From an uncultured Roseovarius sp. (lineage in GTDB: Bacteria; Pseudomonadota; Alphaproteobacteria; Rhodobacterales; Rhodobacteraceae): a stretch of DNA of 64,000 bases. This document shows positions 17,546-25,746 of the stretch, piece by piece. The notes beneath the pieces are model-generated. The model saw only the letters and a program-made list of their open reading frames with translations, searched no databases and had not been told where the DNA came from. The position numbers and the translations under genes were made by a program. Within the stretch, counting starts at the first letter, position 1. Each line of letters begins with the position of its first letter. The DNA lies in NCBI RefSeq assembly GCF_947489715.1, contig NZ_CANLER010000006.1:124001-188000 (forward strand), in the 5' to 3' direction.

Positions 17546-18496
17546 TTACTTGCGTTTAACGATATAGTTCAGTTCGGACAGGGTAATCCGAAGCGCCGGT
17601 CGGCCATATTTCATGAAATACCGCCACCAGGGCATCGCATAGAAATCCCCGCGCAAATGAACTTTCCGCACCTGGGATTCCAGCGCTCTGATGATCTCAT
17701 GATCTTCGGGCAACCCATAGGTCCGGGCATCTTTCAGCCGCTGATTAAACAGCGCCGCACGCGGTCCGAACAGCTTCTGACGGCGTTCCCGCGATTCGGC
17801 CATCGTTGCCAACTTGTAGCGCGTGCTGGAACTGTTGACATTCGAGATGCCCACATCCTGCCGGTAACAGACAAGTTTCTCATCAATATAGCTGATGCGC
17901 CCCTCAAGCGCGGCCCGAAATCCGGTGATCAGATCCTCGAACGCCTTGCTATAGCTCGGCAAGGGTCCGTATTTTTGCCAAAGCTCGCGCCGATAGGCAG
18001 ATGTCGCGCCCAAAAACAGCGAATCTGACAGGGCGGCTTCAACCGGGTCCGTGGTCCTGTAGAAAAGCGCCAGCTTGTGCCAGCCTTTGGCCGGGTTGCC
18101 CTCTCCATCAATGGTCGAGGCATCCGAATGCACCAGCATCGCATCATCGCGTTCCATCACCTCAAGCAGACGCGACACCCGGTTCGGCATTGACGTGTCA
18201 TCCGCGGGAAACGGCACACAGATATCCGAGCCCGCAGTTTCGACCAAGTAGTTGATATGATTGTTAACTCCAAGATTCTTGCGATTCTTGTTCAGCTTGA
18301 TCGTGTGAGGCCCATCATAGGCTTCGGCCATTTCGCACATGATTTCAAAGGTCGAATCCTTCGAACAATCATCCGACATGATGATCTCAAGGCCTTCGGC
18401 ATCCTGCGCGAAAGCACATTCCACCGCCTCGCGGATGAAATTTTCCTGATTGTAAGCAAGTAGCAGAACACTTGCGCGAAATTTGGATGCGGCCAT
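17546..18496 (-). CDS. Glycosyltransferase family 2, paralogue of the convergent neighbour
   Basis: A 316-residue GT2 enzyme with SVLLLAYNQENFI, EIIMSDDCSKDSTF and the acidic site ICVPFPADDTS. It is collinear with the gene at 16515-17504 over nearly its whole length, including LVHSDAS, the FYRTTD motif, LFLGATSAYRR and CYRQDVG. The two are convergent, with 41 bp between their stops. They may add two sugars in one glycan or use different acceptors. No membrane helix. It closes the glycan-type cluster; the upstream region is shared with the divergent lipoprotein gene. Confidence 0.87.
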   Translation of the reverse strand: MAASKFRASVLLLAYNQENFIREAVECAFAQDAEGLEIIMSDDCSKDSTFEIMCEMAEAYDGPHTIKLNKNRKNLGVNNHINYLVETAGSDICVPFPADDTSMPNRVSRLLEVMERDDAMLVHSDASTIDGEGNPAKGWHKLALFYRTTDPVEAALSDSLFLGATSAYRRELWQKYGPLPSYSKAFEDLITGFRAALEGRISYIDEKLVCYRQDVGISNVNSSSTRYKLATMAESRERRQKLFGPRAALFNQRLKDARTYGLPEDHEIIRALESQVRKVHLRGDFYAMPWWRYFMKYGRPALRITLSELNYIVKRK

Positions 18497-18549
18497 GACA
18501 GTCTTGAGGTACGGTTTTTCGACTCCACCCGCTACAAGGGCTTGAAACG

Positions 18550-18592
18550 AAGATCAACCGGTATTGAAAAGAAGCGCCGTTTCTTTGATCTT
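18550..18592. repeat. Nested inverted repeat in a divergent promoter region
   Basis: AAGATCAA (18550-18557) and TTGATCTT (18585-18592) are perfect inverted copies. Inside them, AAAGAA and TTTCTT form a second short inverted pair around GCGCCG. It lies between the divergent GT2 and LptE-like genes. It could be an operator or an RNA hairpin; there is no further evidence. Confidence 0.35.
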
Positions 18593-18742
18593 TGAGCATC
18601 ATCTGCGCTTATTGCGGCACTTACTCGGCAAAAAAGGGCGCGAAACAACAAATCAATGAACGAATTCTGCGGGGATGGATTTCTGGCGTTCACCCGACAG
18701 GCGTCTTCCACTATGACTGGTGAGACAAGATACCACAGAGCG

Positions 18743-19234
18743 ATGAACAGGCGAAAGACGATGCCCATGAACCGGACTTTTTTGCGCCTTGCAGCGTTGT
18801 TGGTGACACTGGTCGTTGCCGCCTGTGGTTTCACGCCGGTCTACGCCCCGGGCAGCGACACTGCCCAGGTCCTGTCGCAGATCGAAATCGCCGAACCCAG
18901 GAACCAGAACAGCTATCTTTTCGTACGCGCGATGGAAGAACGTCTTGGTCGCCCCACGGATGCCGACAAGATTCTGAAACACAAGGTCTCCGTCGTGGGC
19001 GAAGGTGTCGAAAGTGATACCGACCGCCGTCGCGTCGTCGGTGCTGTGTCCTACCAATTGACCGATAAAAAGACCAAAAAGCTTCTGGCCTCGGGCAATG
19101 TCGATACCTTTGCGGGTTATTCGGTCTCGGACGGCCTGTTCGCCGGCGCTCAGCAGGACGCGATCGAGCGCCTAATCATCATCATGGCCGATCAACTGAC
19201 GCGCGAGCTGATGATCAAGCTGGCTAAACCCTGA
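18743..19234 (+). CDS. lptE: LptE-like LPS-assembly lipoprotein
   Basis: A predicted outer-membrane lipoprotein of 163 residues. The lipobox is VVAACGFTPVYAPG, with Cys about residue 28, and the CGFTPVY start of the mature protein is typical of alphaproteobacterial LptE. The rest is a small alpha/beta domain ending in an Ile/Leu-rich helix, as in LptE. LptE plugs the LptD barrel and helps insert LPS into the outer membrane. Starts at 18743, 18761 and 18767 are all in frame; the signal peptide works with each. In many relatives the gene lies between leuS and holA, but here it sits between a glycan cluster and a flavoprotein gene, so assignment as the essential LptE is likely but not certain. 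Confidence 0.7.
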   Translation: MNRRKTMPMNRTFLRLAALLVTLVVAACGFTPVYAPGSDTAQVLSQIEIAEPRNQNSYLFVRAMEERLGRPTDADKILKHKVSVVGEGVESDTDRRRVVGAVSYQLTDKKTKKLLASGNVDTFAGYSVSDGLFAGAQQDAIERLIIIMADQLTRELMIKLAKP

Positions 19235-19312
19235 ACCAGCGCACCTGCGAAATGGGCCATTCTTGCCCTGCCCGCCCGCGTTCTGCATCATTTTTCCCAA
19301 CGCTTACCACGC

Positions 19313-19374
19313 GCGGCCCGAGGAGGACGCGGGACGCGGACGACGAGAGATCAAGCGTGCGCGTCAGCGCACTC
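19313..19374 (+). repeat. ~62-bp dispersed 3'-end element, copy 1
   Basis: First of three related copies (others at 22782-22842 and 36033-36094). The core GCGGACGACGAGAGA is identical in all. One end has the hairpin GTGCGC-GTCA-GCGCAC. Read in the direction of the flavoprotein gene on the minus strand, the element begins at that gene's last codons and runs downstream, ending in a CCTCCTC-type tract. The flavoprotein stop codon lies inside it. Confidence 0.75.
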
Positions 19375-20536
19375 CTTTTGACTGAACCGCCAGACGAATA
19401 ATCCGCGGGCTGCGGCACAGGCAGGCCATCAGGATTCTGCCATATTCAACCTCTCCCGCCAGCAAATCCATATATTGCCGCCTGACAGTATCCGAATGGC
19501 GGAACGCTTGTTCAAACGCTCCTTGAAGACCGGGCCGGAAAATCAAATTCCGCAGGACATTCGCTGTCCTGAGGGACCGGTGAATGGGCTTCAGCAATCG
19601 CCGGTAGGTGTCAGAAGTCGTGTCCGGGCGATCTGCGCCAAGCGCGGTCATCGCGGCCTGCGCGGCCAGCTGCCCGCTTTTGATCGCATAGGCGATGCCT
19701 TCGCCGGTGATCGGATCAACCAGCCCTGCCGCATCACCAACCAAAACGACGGCGTCGCGTCCCGGCCGTTTCCGAAAATCGCCAAAAGGCAGGAACTGGC
19801 CCTTGTAGGCCCGCAGGTCACCCTCGATCCCGAGCGACGAAAGATAGCGCGCCATCGCCGCTTTCATATCGCCGTTTTCAGACAGTAACCCGCCCACGCC
19901 GATGGTGGTGCTGCACCCTTTTGGAAAACACCAGCCATAGCCCCACCGGGCCGCAGCAATATCCACACCAATGGGGGCAGCGGGCTGCACATGCGTCCCC
20001 GTGGCCTCGATCTCCAACCCAAATCCGATCCGGGCGCGATCAAAGCTCCGACCAAAAAGTCGGCGTGCCACGGCGCTGTTGACACCGTCGGCCCCGACCA
20101 GCACACCATACCCGATCCGCCGCCCATCTTTCATCACGACTTGCCGGGCCGTGGTGTCGATCGCATCTACACTCTGCCCCGTCATGTCCTTCGCACCCGC
20201 CTTCAGCGCTTTCCTGCAAAGATGGTGATCAAGATCCCACCGCATCGACAGGTAAAGCGGCGGCGCATCGTCAATCACCCCAAGCGGACGCCCCTGAAAC
20301 CGAAACTCGATCGCGTCTTTCCGCTCCAGCGGCTGAACCGACAGTTCTTCGCCAAAAACCTCACGGAAATACCGCAGTGACCGGCCCGTGATCAGCCCGC
20401 CACAAAGCTTGTTGCGGGGAAATGTCTTGTGATCGATCAGGGCCGCGCAAAGTCCGGCCCGCGCCGCCGTATAGGCCGCGGCACCCCCCGCGGGTCCCGC
20501 CCCGATCACAACGACATCATAACTCTCGGTCTGCAT
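19364..20536 (-). CDS. FAD-dependent geranylgeranyl-reductase-family oxidoreductase
   Basis: A 390-residue flavoprotein. It starts with the FAD-binding motif VVVIGAGPAGGAAA, has the family motif FPRNKLCGGLIT around residue 40-50, YGVLVGADGVNSAVARRL in the middle, and the second FAD motif VLVGDAAGLVDPITGEGIAYA. This is the geranylgeranyl reductase/ChlP-like family, which saturates isoprenoid double bonds, but many members outside phototrophs have unknown substrates. No bacteriochlorophyll genes lie nearby. The start at 20536 is preferred over 20605 because AAGGG lies a few bases upstream and the GxGxxG motif then follows directly. Its 3' end overlaps copy 1 of the dispersed element. Confidence 0.82.
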   Translation of the reverse strand: MQTESYDVVVIGAGPAGGAAAYTAARAGLCAALIDHKTFPRNKLCGGLITGRSLRYFREVFGEELSVQPLERKDAIEFRFQGRPLGVIDDAPPLYLSMRWDLDHHLCRKALKAGAKDMTGQSVDAIDTTARQVVMKDGRRIGYGVLVGADGVNSAVARRLFGRSFDRARIGFGLEIEATGTHVQPAAPIGVDIAAARWGYGWCFPKGCSTTIGVGGLLSENGDMKAAMARYLSSLGIEGDLRAYKGQFLPFGDFRKRPGRDAVVLVGDAAGLVDPITGEGIAYAIKSGQLAAQAAMTALGADRPDTTSDTYRRLLKPIHRSLRTANVLRNLIFRPGLQGAFEQAFRHSDTVRRQYMDLLAGEVEYGRILMACLCRSPRIIRLAVQSKGVR

Positions 20537-20608
20537 GCTGCCCTTTGGTCCGTTCGCGCCCATAGCGATAGCAGCAATCCCGCCGCAACGGAACGGCAGC
20601 GTCAAACA

Positions 20609-21064
20609 TCACTGGGCGGGTAAGGAGTTTCGCCGGATCATCGTGCGCAGCGCAAAGCTTGACCGCATCGAACGGATGCCGCCGATCTGCATCAACCCGT
20701 CTTCCAGGAAGCTGTCAAATGCCGACAGATCCGCAGCCACGACCCGGATCAAGACATCCCGCGTCCCGGTCATCAGATAGCACTCCATCACTTCATCAAA
20801 CCGCAAAAGCGCTGTCTCGAACGATGTGATGGCATCGCGCGATTGCGTGTCAAGCTCGACAAAGATGAACACGTTCAGCGGCAGGCCCAACCGTTCCTGA
20901 TCGACCCGCGCGGAATAGCCCGTGATGATGCCCTCAGCCTCCAGCCGGGCAATCCGTCGGGCACAGGGGGTCGGCGACAACCCCACACCCTCGGACAGGT
21001 CTGCCATCTTCTGGCGACCGTCACGTTGCAGAGCGGCTATTATCTGCCGGTCAATTTGGTCCAT
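20609..21064 (-). CDS. Lrp/AsnC-family transcriptional regulator
   Basis: A 151-residue regulator. It has the N-terminal winged helix MDQIDRQIIAALQRDGRQ followed by the recognition part VGLSPTPCARRIARLE, then a RAM ligand-binding domain with VEDs such as FDEVMECYLMTGTRDVLIRV. Lrp proteins form dimers to octamers and respond to amino acids. The ATG at 21064 begins at the usual MDxxDRxIL position and follows AGGGA; a longer frame upstream has no such support. It is divergent from leucine dehydrogenase (119 bp apart), so it most likely controls that gene in response to branched-chain amino acids, and itself. Confidence 0.88.
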   Translation of the reverse strand: MDQIDRQIIAALQRDGRQKMADLSEGVGLSPTPCARRIARLEAEGIITGYSARVDQERLGLPLNVFIFVELDTQSRDAITSFETALLRFDEVMECYLMTGTRDVLIRVVAADLSAFDSFLEDGLMQIGGIRSMRSSFALRTMIRRNSLPAQ

Positions 21065-21183
21065 TTCCCTAAAATTCCCGTCATTATTAGTGAAAAACCG
21101 CGCCACTAGCCCCAGCTTTATAAAAATACGCTGTTTTTTCGCGCGATGCACCCTTTATTCCTGCGCATAGGAGGAACTTTGCC

Positions 21184-22230
21184 ATGCTCAACAAAATCGC
21201 ATCCACAACCCATGAAGCCGTCTATCAGGTCTCTGACGCTGAATCCGGGTTGGAGGGGTTCATCGCCCTGCACTCGACCCGGCTTGGCCCGGCAGCGGGC
21301 GGCCTCAGGATGCGGGAATACGCAAGCGCCCAGGCGGCGCTGGAAGACGTGTTGAACCTGTCGCGCGGCATGACCTACAAGAACGCCGCCGCGGGCCTGC
21401 CCCTGGGGGGCGGCAAGGCGGTGATCATCGGCAATCCGCACAGCGACAAGACGCCCCGGTTGCTGCGCGCCATGGGTCGCGCCGTCGAGGCGCTTGAAGG
21501 GCGCTACTGGACCGCCGAGGATATGGGCATGAGCCCCGAGGATATGGCGGAACTGGCTCATGAAACCAGATTTGTGGCCGGTCTGGACAGCGGCAGCCAC
21601 GCCAGCGGCGATCCCTCGCCGGTCACCGCCGAGGGCGTGTTCAACGCGATGAAGGTCGGTGCCGAACACCGCTTCGGCAGTGCCGATCTGGCCGGTAAAC
21701 GCGTGGCCGTCCAGGGGCTGGGCCATGTGGGCTGGCACCTGTGCCGAATGCTGCACGGGGCGGGCGCCAGTCTGATCGTGGCCGATATGGATGCCGCGCG
21801 CGTCGCCGGAACGGTCAAGGAATTCGGTGCTTCACTGGCAGAACCAGGCGATATTCACCGGGTCGAGGCCGATATTTTCGCGCCCTGCGCCATTGGCGGC
21901 ATTCTGAACGCGCAATCCATCCCCGAATTGCGGGCAAAGCTTATCTGCGGCGCGGCCAATAACCAACTGTCCTCTGCCTCGGATGCGGATGCGATCGCCG
22001 CACGCGAGATCCTCTATCTGCCCGACTACGTTGCCAATGGCGGCGGGATCATCAACGTCGCGGCAGAAATCCTGAAGATCGAAGACCGCGACCCCTGGGT
22101 GGCTGAAAAACTTGAGACGCTGCGCCAGACAATGGCACGCATCTTGTCCAAAGCGCGCGCTGAACGCGCCATTCCTGCCCATCTGGCAGATCGCACCGTG
22201 GATGAGCTGATCCTGCGGGAAGCCGTCTGA
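21184..22230 (+). CDS. ldh: Leucine dehydrogenase (Glu/Leu/Phe/Val dehydrogenase family)
   Basis: A 348-residue NAD-dependent amino-acid dehydrogenase catalysing reversible deamination of leucine and related branched-chain amino acids to 2-oxo acids in the cytosol. The substrate-side lysines lie in MTYKNAAAGLPLGGGKAVI, followed by DMGMSPEDM. The Rossmann motif VAVQGLGHVGWHL starts the NAD domain, and ADYVANGGGIINVA near the C-terminus is typical of leucine rather than glutamate dehydrogenase. Length fits leucine/phenylalanine dehydrogenase (~350-365), not glutamate dehydrogenase. A strong AGGAGGAA ribosome-binding site precedes the ATG. Divergent Lrp regulator upstream; a strong intrinsic terminator follows. 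Confidence 0.9.
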   Translation: MLNKIASTTHEAVYQVSDAESGLEGFIALHSTRLGPAAGGLRMREYASAQAALEDVLNLSRGMTYKNAAAGLPLGGGKAVIIGNPHSDKTPRLLRAMGRAVEALEGRYWTAEDMGMSPEDMAELAHETRFVAGLDSGSHASGDPSPVTAEGVFNAMKVGAEHRFGSADLAGKRVAVQGLGHVGWHLCRMLHGAGASLIVADMDAARVAGTVKEFGASLAEPGDIHRVEADIFAPCAIGGILNAQSIPELRAKLICGAANNQLSSASDADAIAAREILYLPDYVANGGGIINVAAEILKIEDRDPWVAEKLETLRQTMARILSKARAERAIPAHLADRTVDELILREAV

Positions 22231-22256
22231 AACCAGGCCTCCGGCATCACACCCCA

Positions 22257-22296
22257 CGCCCGCCGCGCCCATTTCACGGAGGCGGCGGGCGTTTTT
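22257..22296 (+). terminator. Rho-independent terminator after leucine dehydrogenase
   Basis: CGCCCGCC (22257-22264) pairs perfectly with GGCGGGCG (22284-22291), followed directly by TTTTTC. It lies 26 bases after the ldh stop codon. Confidence 0.85.
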
Positions 22297-22399
22297 CGTG
22301 ATGCAACATTCCAATCTTGGGAATTGAAAATCCGGTAAAGATGCGGCATTGATCCTGACAGGCAGCAAAAAGCGCAAAAATGCGGGCGGAACACGGGCA

Positions 22400-22753
22400 A
22401 TGAAAAACTATCTGATCCTCGGATTGGTGGCGACGCTACTGGCGGGCTGCGGCAGTAGCAACAGTTCCAAACCCCGGCGCACGACCCATCAGGCCCCGAT
22501 GCCCTTTGCCTCCGGCCCGCTTGGTGATGCCTGCATCGCATCCGATCGCACCGCACGGTCGCACAGGCTTTGCGGTTGCATTCAAGCCGTTGCCAATCAA
22601 ACCCTCACCGGCAGCGAACAGCGCCGTGCGGTTCTGTTCTACAACAATCCGCAACAGGCCCAGGACATCCGTCAATCCGAACGCTACAGCGACGAACAGT
22701 TCTGGAAGGCTTACAGGGCTTACGGTGAACGCGCTGAACGGACTTGCCGCTGA
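22400..22753 (+). CDS. Small predicted lipoprotein of a conserved Rhodobacterales type
   Basis: A 117-residue protein with a lipoprotein signal MKNYLILGLVATLLAGCGSS; Cys18 is the predicted lipidation site. The mature part has two CxC-like cysteines in RLCGCIQAVAN, a SDRTARSH segment, the conserved-looking NQTLTGSEQRRAV, and a C-terminal aromatic/charged helix ending in RTCR. The paired cysteines could form disulfides in the periplasm. I recognise similar proteins in Rhodobacterales, sometimes labelled arginine transporter, but nothing here supports transport. Start at 22400 gives a complete signal peptide; an upstream in-frame ATG does not. A copy of the dispersed element starts 29 bases after the stop. 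Confidence 0.72.
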   Translation: MKNYLILGLVATLLAGCGSSNSSKPRRTTHQAPMPFASGPLGDACIASDRTARSHRLCGCIQAVANQTLTGSEQRRAVLFYNNPQQAQDIRQSERYSDEQFWKAYRAYGERAERTCR

Positions 22754-22781
22754 TCCACCCTGACGCACTGTTATCAGATTG

Positions 22782-22842
22782 ATTGCGCTGTCGCGCACGC
22801 TGGGTCTCTCGTCGTCCGCCTCCGGCCTCCTCCTCGGGCCGC
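22782..22842 (-). repeat. ~62-bp dispersed 3'-end element, copy 2
   Basis: This copy lies in the opposite orientation to copies 1 and 3 on the map, but it follows a plus-strand gene, so its orientation relative to the upstream gene is the same. It starts 29 bases after the lipoprotein stop. The reverse complement shares the GCGGACGACGAGAGA core and the GTGCGC-GACA-GCGCAA hairpin, here with one mismatch at the base. Confidence 0.75.
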
Positions 22843-22929
22843 CCGTGGCCGATGTGTCACCCTGCAAATTCCGGCAGCATGGCTTTGCAACGGTGCGGAT
22901 CCGGATCAGGCTTCACCTTGGCAGAAATA

Positions 22930-22957
22930 CTCCGGGGTCTGGGGTGGAACCCCGGGG
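22930..22957. terminator. Stem-loop between convergent genes
   Basis: CCGGGGT (22932-22938) pairs with ACCCCGG (22949-22955), and the stem can be extended by two pairs. It lies between the lipoprotein and racemase-family genes, which converge. There is no T-run, so it may act with Rho or as a 3'-end stabiliser. Confidence 0.4.
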
Positions 22958-23008
22958 CCTGCATGACCTGAATGCAATACTCAAATGGGTGAGCGGTAGC
23001 GAACGCCG

Positions 23009-23698
23009 CTAGGGAACAGCCGTCTTCGCGAAATCTACAATCGCCGTTGTCAGGCAATCAAGGCTGTCAAACCAAGGAGCGCTCTTCGGAAGATATGCCG
23101 TCAGTAAAGACAGTTCCGTACACGCGATCAGCAGATGATCTGCTCCACATTCCAACAGATGCTGCGCCTGCGCCGCCATTTCAGGACCGGTGTCATCCTG
23201 CCCTTTCCCGGCCTTGACCGCCCGGATCATCGCCAGCATGGCATCTTCGTCCTGCGTCCAGACCGGTTGCAGCCCGTGTTCTGCAAAGCTCTCGTCGAAC
23301 ACGCCGACCAGGCGCGTTGCGGGTGACGCCAGCATGCCAATTCGCCGGGCGCCTGACGCGACAAGCGCCGTTGCCGTCAGGTCGATCATATTGAGAAACG
23401 GCAGCCCGGTAGCCCCTTTGACAGCGGGCGCATAGTGATGGGCCGTGTTGCACGGCATCGCCAGTGCTTGCGCGCCAGCCGCGTTCAGGTCACGCGCCAT
23501 ACCAGCCAGGACCGGACCCGGATCGGTTCCACCACCGTCGATCAGCGCGGCAATGCGCGAGGGCACCTGCGGGTTCTGATGCACGATCAACGGCACGTGT
23601 TCTGAATCGTCACGCGCCGGGACCGCCTTCAGCACCTTCTGCATCAGCAGGATGGTGGCCTCTGGCCCCATCCCGCCCAGGATGCCGACTGGCTTCAT
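23009..23698 (-). CDS. Aspartate/glutamate racemase-family protein
   Basis: A 229-residue Asp/Glu racemase-superfamily protein. It begins [15 protein letters not shown] and has the two catalytic cysteines of the family: one in [11 protein letters not shown] and the other in [10 protein letters not shown]. These enzymes exchange the alpha-proton of an amino acid without a cofactor. Its ATG overlaps the cuyA stop (ATGA), so it is translationally coupled to L-cysteate sulfo-lyase. That context allows the inference that it interconverts D- and L-cysteate or a related acidic amino acid to feed CuyA; aspartate racemase remains possible because cysteate and aspartate are close analogues. Confidence 0.83.
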   Translation of the reverse strand: MKPVGILGGMGPEATILLMQKVLKAVPARDDSEHVPLIVHQNPQVPSRIAALIDGGGTDPGPVLAGMARDLNAAGAQALAMPCNTAHHYAPAVKGATGLPFLNMIDLTATALVASGARRIGMLASPATRLVGVFDESFAEHGLQPVWTQDEDAMLAMIRAVKAGKGQDDTGPEMAAQAQHLLECGADHLLIACTELSLLTAYLPKSAPWFDSLDCLTTAIVDFAKTAVP

Positions 23699-24699
23699 TT
23701 CGGGACGTCGAAGCAATGCGTATACCCGGTCAGGCCGATCGCGCCACCGGTGTGCAGGAACACGATCCGCTCGCCCTTCTTGAAATGACCCTTGCGGATC
23801 AGGTCAATAAGGCCGGCACCCCCCTTGGCCGAATAGACCGGATCCAGCAGGATCGCCTCGGTCCGGGCGAAGATATCAATCGCCTCAAGCGTGTCGTCGC
23901 CGGGCATGCCGTAGCCGGGCCCGACATAATCGGTATTGGCCATCACATCCTCGCGCGCGACCACGCCGGGGCAGCCCAGCTTCTCGGCGGTTTTCACGGC
24001 CAGGTTATAGACATTCTCTTCCTGTTTGGGTTTCGGCGCACGTACCCCGATCCCCAGAAGCGGAATGCCAGCATTCATCGCCTTGAGGCCGGTGATCAGA
24101 CCCGCCTGCGTGCCAGCAGACCCGGTGGCATGCACGATGTGATCGACGTTCAGACCCATGGTCACGAACTGGTTCATCATCTCGAAGGCACAGTTGACAT
24201 AGCCCAACGCGCCGGTCGCGTTCGACCCGCCCCCGGGGATGGTATAGACATTACGACCCTCGGCGCGGAACTTGTCGGCCACCGCTTCCATTTCCGCGTT
24301 CATGTCCAGATCGGGACCGCGATGCTCCATCGTCGCGCCATGCAGGTGATCCAGCAAAACGTTGCCGCTGTATTTGTAATTCTCGTGGTTATAGCCGGTG
24401 CGATCCTCCAGCAGGATATGGCAATCCATGCCCAGCTTGGCGGCGGCGGCAGCAGTCTGACGCGCGTGGTTCGATTGCGTCGCGCCTTGGGTCATCACCA
24501 TATCCGCGCCTTGCGCCTGTGCCTCGGCCATCAGGAATTCCAGCTTGCGGGTCTTGTTGCCGCCGGTGGAAAGCCCGGTGCAATCGTCACGCTTGATCCA
24601 GATTTCCGGCCCGCCCAGATGCTCGGTCAGGCGCGGCATCAGTTCAAGCGGGGTGGCCAGATGGGCCAGACGGACCCGGGGGAATTTGGCGAGGTTCAT
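23695..24699 (-). CDS. cuyA: L-cysteate sulfo-lyase (PLP-dependent)
   Basis: A 334-residue PLP enzyme of the D-cysteine desulfhydrase/ACC-deaminase fold. It splits L-cysteate to pyruvate, ammonium and sulfite in the cytosol. It starts [19 protein letters not shown], has the PLP lysine in [15 protein letters not shown] (about Lys49), then [14 protein letters not shown] and [11 protein letters not shown], the phosphate-binding and active-site loops. The text matches CuyA of marine Roseobacters as I remember it closely; D-cysteine desulfhydrase is the alternative. The start at 24699 follows GGAGAAA and gives the normal length. It is divergent from a LysR regulator and coupled to a racemase-family gene. 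No sulfite exporter or dehydrogenase lies next to it. Confidence 0.88.
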   Translation of the reverse strand: MNLAKFPRVRLAHLATPLELMPRLTEHLGGPEIWIKRDDCTGLSTGGNKTRKLEFLMAEAQAQGADMVMTQGATQSNHARQTAAAAAKLGMDCHILLEDRTGYNHENYKYSGNVLLDHLHGATMEHRGPDLDMNAEMEAVADKFRAEGRNVYTIPGGGSNATGALGYVNCAFEMMNQFVTMGLNVDHIVHATGSAGTQAGLITGLKAMNAGIPLLGIGVRAPKPKQEENVYNLAVKTAEKLGCPGVVAREDVMANTDYVGPGYGMPGDDTLEAIDIFARTEAILLDPVYSAKGGAGLIDLIRKGHFKKGERIVFLHTGGAIGLTGYTHCFDVPK

Positions 24700-24778
24700 G
24701 GGGTTTCTCCATATTTGACGTTTATCGACATTAACCACATCTCCAACCCCCATACAATTTCGAAATCCGGACTTCTTT

Positions 24779-24793
24779 TTGCAATTCTTGCAA
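24779..24793. promoter_or_regulatory. LysR-type operator (T-N11-A) upstream of cuyA and its regulator
   Basis: TTGCAA-TTC-TTGCAA is a 15-bp perfect inverted repeat containing TGCAATTCTTGCA, an exact T-N11-A box as used by LysR regulators. It lies 15 bp upstream of the LysR start and 80 bp upstream of the cuyA start, so it can control both. Confidence 0.65.
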
Positions 24794-24807
24794 CTTATAC
24801 TGCCCAG

Positions 24808-25746
24808 ATGAGGCTTGAATGGATCGAAGATATTCTGGCGGTGCTCGACACCGGCTCGTTCAGCGCGGCGGCGGAACGGCGCTTCCTGACGCCCTCGGCC
24901 TTCACCCGCCGCATCCGCGGGATCGAGGATGCGCTTGGCTGCGCCCTCTTTGACCGCGACCGCAAACCGGTAACATTGCTGCCACATGTCCGCGCGATGG
25001 AGGCAGAACTGCGCGAATCTGCCCGCCGGTTCCGTGAATTAAAGGCCGGGCTGTCGGATCGCGACGGGCTCAACCGGAAACGACTTTCGCTGGGCTGTCA
25101 GCACGCGCTGACCACGATGGTCTCGCCGTTGCTGACCCGCAGCCTGACCGAAGAGCGCGACATCGAACTGCGCATCCGTTCGGGCACCCGCAGCGAATGC
25201 CAGCTGATGCTGCTCCGCCGGGAAATCGACTTTGCGCTGATCTACCAGACCGATGGCGAAGCGACCGCCTTTGACCGGCAGCTCTTTGAACAGATCGCGG
25301 TCGGGGCCGACCACCTGATCCCCGTTGCTAACCTGCGCGACATGCCGATGATGCGCCAGGCGCTGGACCGGATGGAGCTGCCGCTGATCACCTACCCGGC
25401 CGATATCTACCTGGGCGAAATCCAGCGCCTGCACCTGCTGCCCGCCCTGCCGCGCGACGCGATCACGCGCAATGTCGCCGAAACCGGCCTGACACCTGCC
25501 GTGCTGCAATTCATCCGTCAGGGGCTGGGCATCGGCTGGCTGCCACGCTCCGTCGCGCATGAGGCGCTGGCGCGGGGCGAACTGACCGACCTGTCAGACC
25601 GCCTGCCCGCAAGGCGGCTCAACATCCGGCTCTTGCGCACCTTGTCCGGCGGCAACACGCTGACCGATGCGGCCTGGATGCGGCTCAAAACGCAGGCCGC
25701 CGACATCCAACTGGATGGCATCGACACCGAAAGCCAGGGTCAATAG
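24808..25746 (+). CDS. LysR-family regulator, likely of cuyA
   Basis: A 312-residue LysR regulator. The N-terminal winged helix is [20 protein letters not shown] followed by [20 protein letters not shown], with the usual recognition helix. Residues ~90-300 form the inducer-binding domain. The true start is 24808: the frame is open for another 1.3 kb upstream but that part runs through cuyA on the other strand and has no domain. It is divergent from cuyA, with a symmetrical T-N11-A site between. In the family the inducer is often the pathway substrate, so cysteate or a related sulfonate is a reasonable guess. The stop overlaps the convergent aldo/keto reductase gene by 7 bp. Confidence 0.87.
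   Translation: MRLEWIEDILAVLDTGSFSAAAERRFLTPSAFTRRIRGIEDALGCALFDRDRKPVTLLPHVRAMEAELRESARRFRELKAGLSDRDGLNRKRLSLGCQHALTTMVSPLLTRSLTEERDIELRIRSGTRSECQLMLLRREIDFALIYQTDGEATAFDRQLFEQIAVGADHLIPVANLRDMPMMRQALDRMELPLITYPADIYLGEIQRLHLLPALPRDAITRNVAETGLTPAVLQFIRQGLGIGWLPRSVAHEALARGELTDLSDRLPARRLNIRLLRTLSGGNTLTDAAWMRLKTQAADIQLDGIDTESQGQ

Noticed and set aside
22779-23012. Possible small protein with Ser/Leu-rich N-terminus (copy 2 of the dispersed repeat)
   Set aside because: The coding-like part is the repeat element itself, which gives similar peptides in the other copies; no ribosome-binding site is seen.
23464-24807. In-frame upstream extension of the LysR regulator (about 450 codons)
   Set aside because: It runs antisense through cuyA and the racemase gene; the LysR domain starts at 24808 with a normal start codon.
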